Assembly (NCBI GenBank): GCA_964397445.1
Contig: CAYNHZ010000001.1
Span: 248,001 to 312,000 of the forward strand
DNA length: 64,000 nt
Direction of reading: 5' to 3'
Origin: CAYNHZ01 sp964397445
GTDB taxonomy: Bacteria; Bacteroidota; Bacteroidia; Bacteroidales; UBA932
Position 1 is the first letter of the stretch. Every line of letters begins with the position of its first letter. The translations under genes were made by a program, and so were the position numbers. The notes below the pieces were generated by a model. The model did not search any database and had not been told where the DNA came from. It saw only the letters and a program-made list of their open reading frames with translations. Shown piece after piece: positions 60,775 to 64,000 of the stretch.

Positions 60775-61764
60775 TTAATCATTTATGTCTATTAAAAGAA
60801 TTATTGGAAAATGGTCACTTATTCCACCTTTATATATTGGACCTTGATAGGTTCTGTATGGTTTATACCCAAGATATTTATTGTCGTCAATCTTTAAAAA
60901 ATCGGGAGAATAGATGTACATTTTTGAGTTGCTATAACAATTAGATACAATAAAATGATCTATCATCTCCCACATTCCTCTATATTTGATTGTCCCTTGT
61001 CCTAAAAGAAATTTGTCTATTGAAAGATTGTGTAACCCATTTGTGTTTAGACTTATCATAGGTTTAGAATCTGGTGTATCATTAAAGTCTCCCATTATTA
61101 TTATACGAATATTTTCCCCTTCGTGAACACTGTACAGTGAATCTACCGCACCTCTCATTACTTTTGATGCAGACATTCTGTTTGGCAACGATTTTGTTTC
61201 TCCACCCAATTTAGATGGCCAGTGATTGATAAAAATATGTGAAGTATCTGTTTCTCCTGCAAACAAACCTTTTACATATAGTATATTACGTGTAGTTATC
61301 CCTATCTCATTCATCGGTACACTCAGCGTTGTTACCCCATTAGGATGAAAACATTCTCTCCTATATATCATAGCTACATCTATCCCTCTCGCATCGGGAG
61401 AGTCTCTATGAACAATCCCATAATCCAATTTTGCAAGTGGTGTCTCATATATCAATTGATTTAAAACTAATTTGTTCTCCACCTCTGAAAAACCAACTAT
61501 TGCAGGATATTGAGAATATTTTTCTTTAATTGATATTATGGTTTTAGCGATATTGTTTCTTTTGACTTTAAATCTTTTCCATGACCACCTGTTCTCACCA
61601 TTAAATGTAAACTCATCATCTTTTGTTGTAGTATCATCTAAGGGATCAAAATAATTTTCTACATTCCAAAACATAATAAGAAGTGTGTCTTTTGCACTTA
61701 TATTCTGTGTGTTAAAAATGCAAATAAGTATAGAAAATAATAGTTTGATGAGGCGATTATTCAT
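60775..61764 (-). CDS. Secreted endonuclease/exonuclease/phosphatase-family protein
   Basis: EEP-superfamily metallohydrolase, 329 residues. Signal peptide MNNRLIKLLFSILICIFNTQNISA (cleavage near 24). LLIMFWNVENYFDP (28-41) has the conserved Asn, FSEVENKLVLNQL the conserved Glu (about 94), IRIIIMGDFNDTPDSKPM (about 216-233) the Asp-Asn pair and GGISDHFPIILLID (about 313-326) the catalytic Asp-His. All are the family signatures. It leads the operon with thyA and folA, though being exported it is probably not part of thymidylate synthesis. DNA or phosphoester substrate unknown. Confidence 0.88.
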   Translation of the reverse strand: MNNRLIKLLFSILICIFNTQNISAKDTLLIMFWNVENYFDPLDDTTTKDDEFTFNGENRWSWKRFKVKRNNIAKTIISIKEKYSQYPAIVGFSEVENKLVLNQLIYETPLAKLDYGIVHRDSPDARGIDVAMIYRRECFHPNGVTTLSVPMNEIGITTRNILYVKGLFAGETDTSHIFINHWPSKLGGETKSLPNRMSASKVMRGAVDSLYSVHEGENIRIIIMGDFNDTPDSKPMISLNTNGLHNLSIDKFLLGQGTIKYRGMWEMIDHFIVSNCYSNSKMYIYSPDFLKIDDNKYLGYKPYRTYQGPIYKGGISDHFPIILLIDIND

Positions 61765-61771
61765 AGCGATA

Positions 61772-61800
61772 CAAAGCTAACTTTATTTTTGTTACTTTTG
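61772..61800. promoter_or_regulatory. Divergent promoters of the endonuclease operon and ychF
   Basis: TAGCTTTG on the minus strand (CAAAGCTA, 61772-61779) ends 7 bases before ATG 61764. TACTTTTG at 61793-61800 ends 17 bases before ATG 61818. Only 13 bases separate them, so the promoters overlap. Confidence 0.55.
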
Positions 61801-61817
61801 CACCCAAATTAATTATT

Positions 61818-62921
61818 ATGGCTCTTCGTTGTGGAATTGTTGGATTGCCAAATGTTGGTAAATCCACCCTTTTTAATTGTATAAGTTCGGGAAAGGCTCA
61901 AGCAGCTAATTTCCCTTTTTGCACTATTGAACCAAATATCGGATCTACCACTGTTCCCGATGAAAGGCTTAATACACTTGAAAATATTGTTCATCCAAAA
62001 AAGGTGATCCCAGCTACTGTGGAGATAGTAGATATAGCTGGTCTTGTAAAAGGAGCAAGCAAAGGAGAAGGTCTTGGTAATCAATTTCTTGCAAACATAC
62101 GTGAGACTGACGCTATTCTCCATGTACTAAGATGTTTTGACGATCCAAATGTTGTGCACGTCGATGGTAGTGTCAATCCCATAAGAGATAAAGAAATCAT
62201 CGACCTTGAGCTTCAGATCAAAGACCTTGAGACTGTAGAGAATAGACTTAGTAAGGTGCAGAAACAAGCTCAAACAGGAGGAGATAAAGTGGCTAAAAGA
62301 GCTTGCGATATACTTTTAAAATACAAAGAAACTTTGCTTGCGGGCAAATCTGCAAGAAGTGTTGTCTTAGATAATGCTGAGGATGAAAAGATTGCAAAGG
62401 AATTCTTTTTACTGACGAATAAACCTGTTCTTTATGTTTGTAATGTAGATGAAGACTCTGCTTCAAAAGGGAATAAATATGTGGATATGATTAAGGATGC
62501 TATTAAAGGTGAAAATGCTGAAGTTCTTGTTATTGCAGCCAAAATAGAATCTGAAATTGCAGAGTTAGAGGAATATGAAGAGCGTCAGATGTTTTTGAGC
62601 GAAATAGGACTAAATAGCTCGGGAGTAGTAAGACTTATTCAAAGTGCCTACTCTCTTCTCAACCTTCAAACATACTTTACAGCAGGAGAGCCGGAGGTGA
62701 GAGCTTGGACTATCAATAAAGGGGACAAAGCTCCAAAGGCAGCAGGTGTCATACACTCAGATTTTGAGAAAGGTTTTATCAGAGCAGAGGTTATTAAATA
62801 TGATGATTATGTTAAATATGGTTCTGAAGCTGCTTGCCGCGCTGCCGGTAAATTAGGAGTTGAGGGTAAAGATTATGTAGTCCAAGATGGAGATATTATG
62901 CACTTCTTATTTAATGTATAA
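61818..62921 (+). CDS. ychF: Redox-regulated ATPase YchF (Obg-family)
   Basis: P-loop ATPase that binds ribosomes, conserved across bacteria. 367 residues. GIVGLPNVGKSTLFNCISSGKAQAANFPFCTIEPNIG (6-42) includes the G1 loop and switch I, VDIAGLVKGASKGEGLGNQFLANIRETDAILHV (about 70-102) is G3 with the following coiled region, and YVCNVDED (about 204-211) is the altered G4 that prefers ATP. The C-terminal TGS domain ends FEKGFIRAEVIKYDDY..AGKLGVEGKDYVVQDGDIMHFLFNV. Single gene, divergent from the endonuclease operon. Confidence 0.96.
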   Translation: MALRCGIVGLPNVGKSTLFNCISSGKAQAANFPFCTIEPNIGSTTVPDERLNTLENIVHPKKVIPATVEIVDIAGLVKGASKGEGLGNQFLANIRETDAILHVLRCFDDPNVVHVDGSVNPIRDKEIIDLELQIKDLETVENRLSKVQKQAQTGGDKVAKRACDILLKYKETLLAGKSARSVVLDNAEDEKIAKEFFLLTNKPVLYVCNVDEDSASKGNKYVDMIKDAIKGENAEVLVIAAKIESEIAELEEYEERQMFLSEIGLNSSGVVRLIQSAYSLLNLQTYFTAGEPEVRAWTINKGDKAPKAAGVIHSDFEKGFIRAEVIKYDDYVKYGSEAACRAAGKLGVEGKDYVVQDGDIMHFLFNV

Positions 62922-62950
62922 TACTTTCACACACAATAAAGAAAGTATTA
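62919..62950 (+). terminator. Stem-loop after ychF, weak terminator candidate
   Basis: TAATACTTTC (62919-62928, starting at the stop codon) pairs perfectly with GAAAGTATTA (62941-62950) across a 12-base loop. No T-run follows, so termination is uncertain. Confidence 0.35.
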
Positions 62951-63030
62951 GTATTGCGACATAATCCACAAATAATTTTATTTCTGTTAGATGCTATCTG
63001 ATGATGGCTATACATATCTAATAAAATTCT

Positions 63031-63038
63031 TAATTTTG
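63031..63038 (+). promoter_or_regulatory. -7 element of the DNA methyltransferase gene
   Basis: TAATTTTG ends 4 bases before an ATG at 63043. That ATG starts a five-codon frame (Met-Asn-Gly-Leu-Lys, stop) whose TGA overlaps the methyltransferase ATG at 63057. Confidence 0.45.
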
Positions 63039-63056
63039 CAGTATGAACGGGTTAAA

Positions 63057-64000
63057 ATGAATAATAGAACAAAGCATATCATTATCAACGGTGATAGCCG
63101 TCAAATGAACGAATTAAAGGACAGATCCGTACATTTAGTGGTTACTTCTCCCCCATATTGGCAGCTTAAGGATTATGGAACAGAAGACCAAATTGGATTT
63201 AATGATAGCTATGAAAACTATATCAACCATTTAAATATTGTTTGGAAAGAGTGTTTCCGTGTACTGCACGATGGTTGTCGATTGTGTATAAACATTGGAG
63301 ATCAATTTGCGCGGTCCGTTTATTATGGACGTTACAAAATCATTCCTATTCACACTGAAATAATTCGTTTTTGCGAAACTGTTGGTTTTGACTTTATGGG
63401 ACAAATTATTTGGCAAAAAACTACAACGATGAACACGACAGGTGGCGGTGCTGTAATGGGAAGTTTTCCACATCCGCGCAATGGCATTGTAAAACTTGAT
63501 TTTGAATACATTTTACTTTTTAAGAAGCAAGGAAACGCTCCTAAACCAACAGCGGAACAAAAAGCAAATTCTGCGATGACAAACGAAGAATGGAATACTT
63601 ATTTCAACGGGCATTGGTATTTTAATGGGGAGAAGCAAGACAAGCATTTAGCTATGTTCCCCGAAGAATTACCACATCGATTAATTAAAATGTTTTCATT
63701 TCCGAATGAAATTGTCCTAGACCCTTTTATGGGTAGCGGCACAACCGCTTTAGCAGCTAAAAATCTGCAAAGAAATTCTGTAGGTTACGAAATCAATCCA
63801 GCTTTTGTCCCGATTATCAAGGAAAAAATAGGTGGCGAAAATGTTTTTTCAAAAGTTGAAATTGAAGAAAAAAAACAATCTGGTTTAACAGCAGAAACAA
63901 TTAACGATGAAATGAAAAAACTTCCTTATCAATTCGTTGATGTGCATAAAATAGACAAAAAGATTGATGTGAAAAAATTGCAGTACGGTTCTAAAATTGA
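63057..64000 (+). CDS. Beta-class DNA methyltransferase (N4-cytosine or N6-adenine), partial
   Basis: SAM-dependent DNA methyltransferase, probably of a type II restriction-modification system. I translated the open frame from ATG 63057, cut by the right edge after about 314 codons. The catalytic motif IV is LVVTSPPYWQLKDYG (about 27-41) and the SAM motif I is VLDPFMGSGTTALAA (about 223-237); IV before I defines the beta class. TSPPYW is common in N4-cytosine enzymes, but N6-adenine is possible. Codons such as CCG, CGC, GCG and GCC appear more often than in neighbours, suggesting transfer. A cognate endonuclease would lie beyond the window. Confidence 0.88.
   Translation, partial: MNNRTKHIIINGDSRQMNELKDRSVHLVVTSPPYWQLKDYGTEDQIGFNDSYENYINHLNIVWKECFRVLHDGCRLCINIGDQFARSVYYGRYKIIPIHTEIIRFCETVGFDFMGQIIWQKTTTMNTTGGGAVMGSFPHPRNGIVKLDFEYILLFKKQGNAPKPTAEQKANSAMTNEEWNTYFNGHWYFNGEKQDKHLAMFPEELPHRLIKMFSFPNEIVLDPFMGSGTTALAAKNLQRNSVGYEINPAFVPIIKEKIGGENVFSKVEIEEKKQSGLTAETINDEMKKLPYQFVDVHKIDKKIDVKKLQYGSKI

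Overview
This window is from a member of the Bacteroidales (phylum Bacteroidota). The DNA is AT-rich. Most genes lack a purine-rich ribosome-binding site, and many carry the Bacteroidota -7 promoter element TAnnTTTG, in a few cases with TTTG at -33. The gene content fits: a sigma-54-type activator - lptE - TPR - secG operon, an S46 dipeptidyl-peptidase, a C10-like protease, an EF-G paralogue without the catalytic His, a WG-repeat protein, PspC/PadR genes and a PiT phosphate transporter with a PhoU-like tail. Genus cannot be decided from the sequence alone. I see no rRNA, tRNA, CRISPR array or prophage.

Layout. 1-5 kb: pfkA (cut by the left edge), divergent dusB, then rplM-rpsI and rpsB-tsf, the latter behind a 177-base structured leader. 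5-11 kb: a membrane protein/winged-helix pair, kbl divergent from a MalY/PatB-type aminotransferase, and a PspC-PadR-PspC operon behind two matched 23-bp dyads. 11-16.7 kb: the secG operon, kdsB and a TPR/OmpA-like lipoprotein. 16.7-25 kb: lepA, split transketolase running into an ECF sigma factor operon that continues to lolD-like and tRNA methyltransferase genes, then a BASS-type transporter and a hydrolase. 25-36 kb: the EF-G paralogue, two small regulators, rnhB, a PhoB-like regulator with a kinase that has no membrane segment, divergent PiT transporter, SIMPL protein, an orphan oadB-type sodium-pump subunit and glycerate kinase. 36-44 kb: DPP7-type peptidase, WG-repeat protein, an unknown secreted protein, Mrp ATPase, YqeY, a lipoprotein and one IS30-family element. 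44-55 kb: aspS, rsmA, ABC permease, mutS, a glycosyltransferase and a YfhO-like membrane protein. 55-58 kb: an unusual surface-protein locus. 58-64 kb: transporter-folA-thyA-endonuclease operon, ychF and a DNA methyltransferase cut by the right edge.

The most unusual part is 54.8-57.7 kb. A shortened C10-protease-like lipoprotein gene starts inside five perfect copies of an 11-bp repeat, each copy carrying an ATG. The next gene, a lipoprotein, is out of frame because of three copies of an 8-bp repeat; two copies would restore a 280-residue reading frame. The following paralogous lipoprotein gene has a UGA at codon 5. Three adjacent co-oriented genes therefore all have expression-altering sequence at their 5' ends, which makes this a candidate phase-variable surface locus; simple decay is the main alternative.

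Other points: several genes have a -7 element 4-7 bases before the start codon, so their transcripts are probably leaderless; the IS30 element has replaced the last codons of aspS; convergent neighbours often overlap at their 3' ends; and the phoB-like and PiT genes share an identical 11-base sequence in mirrored promoters.
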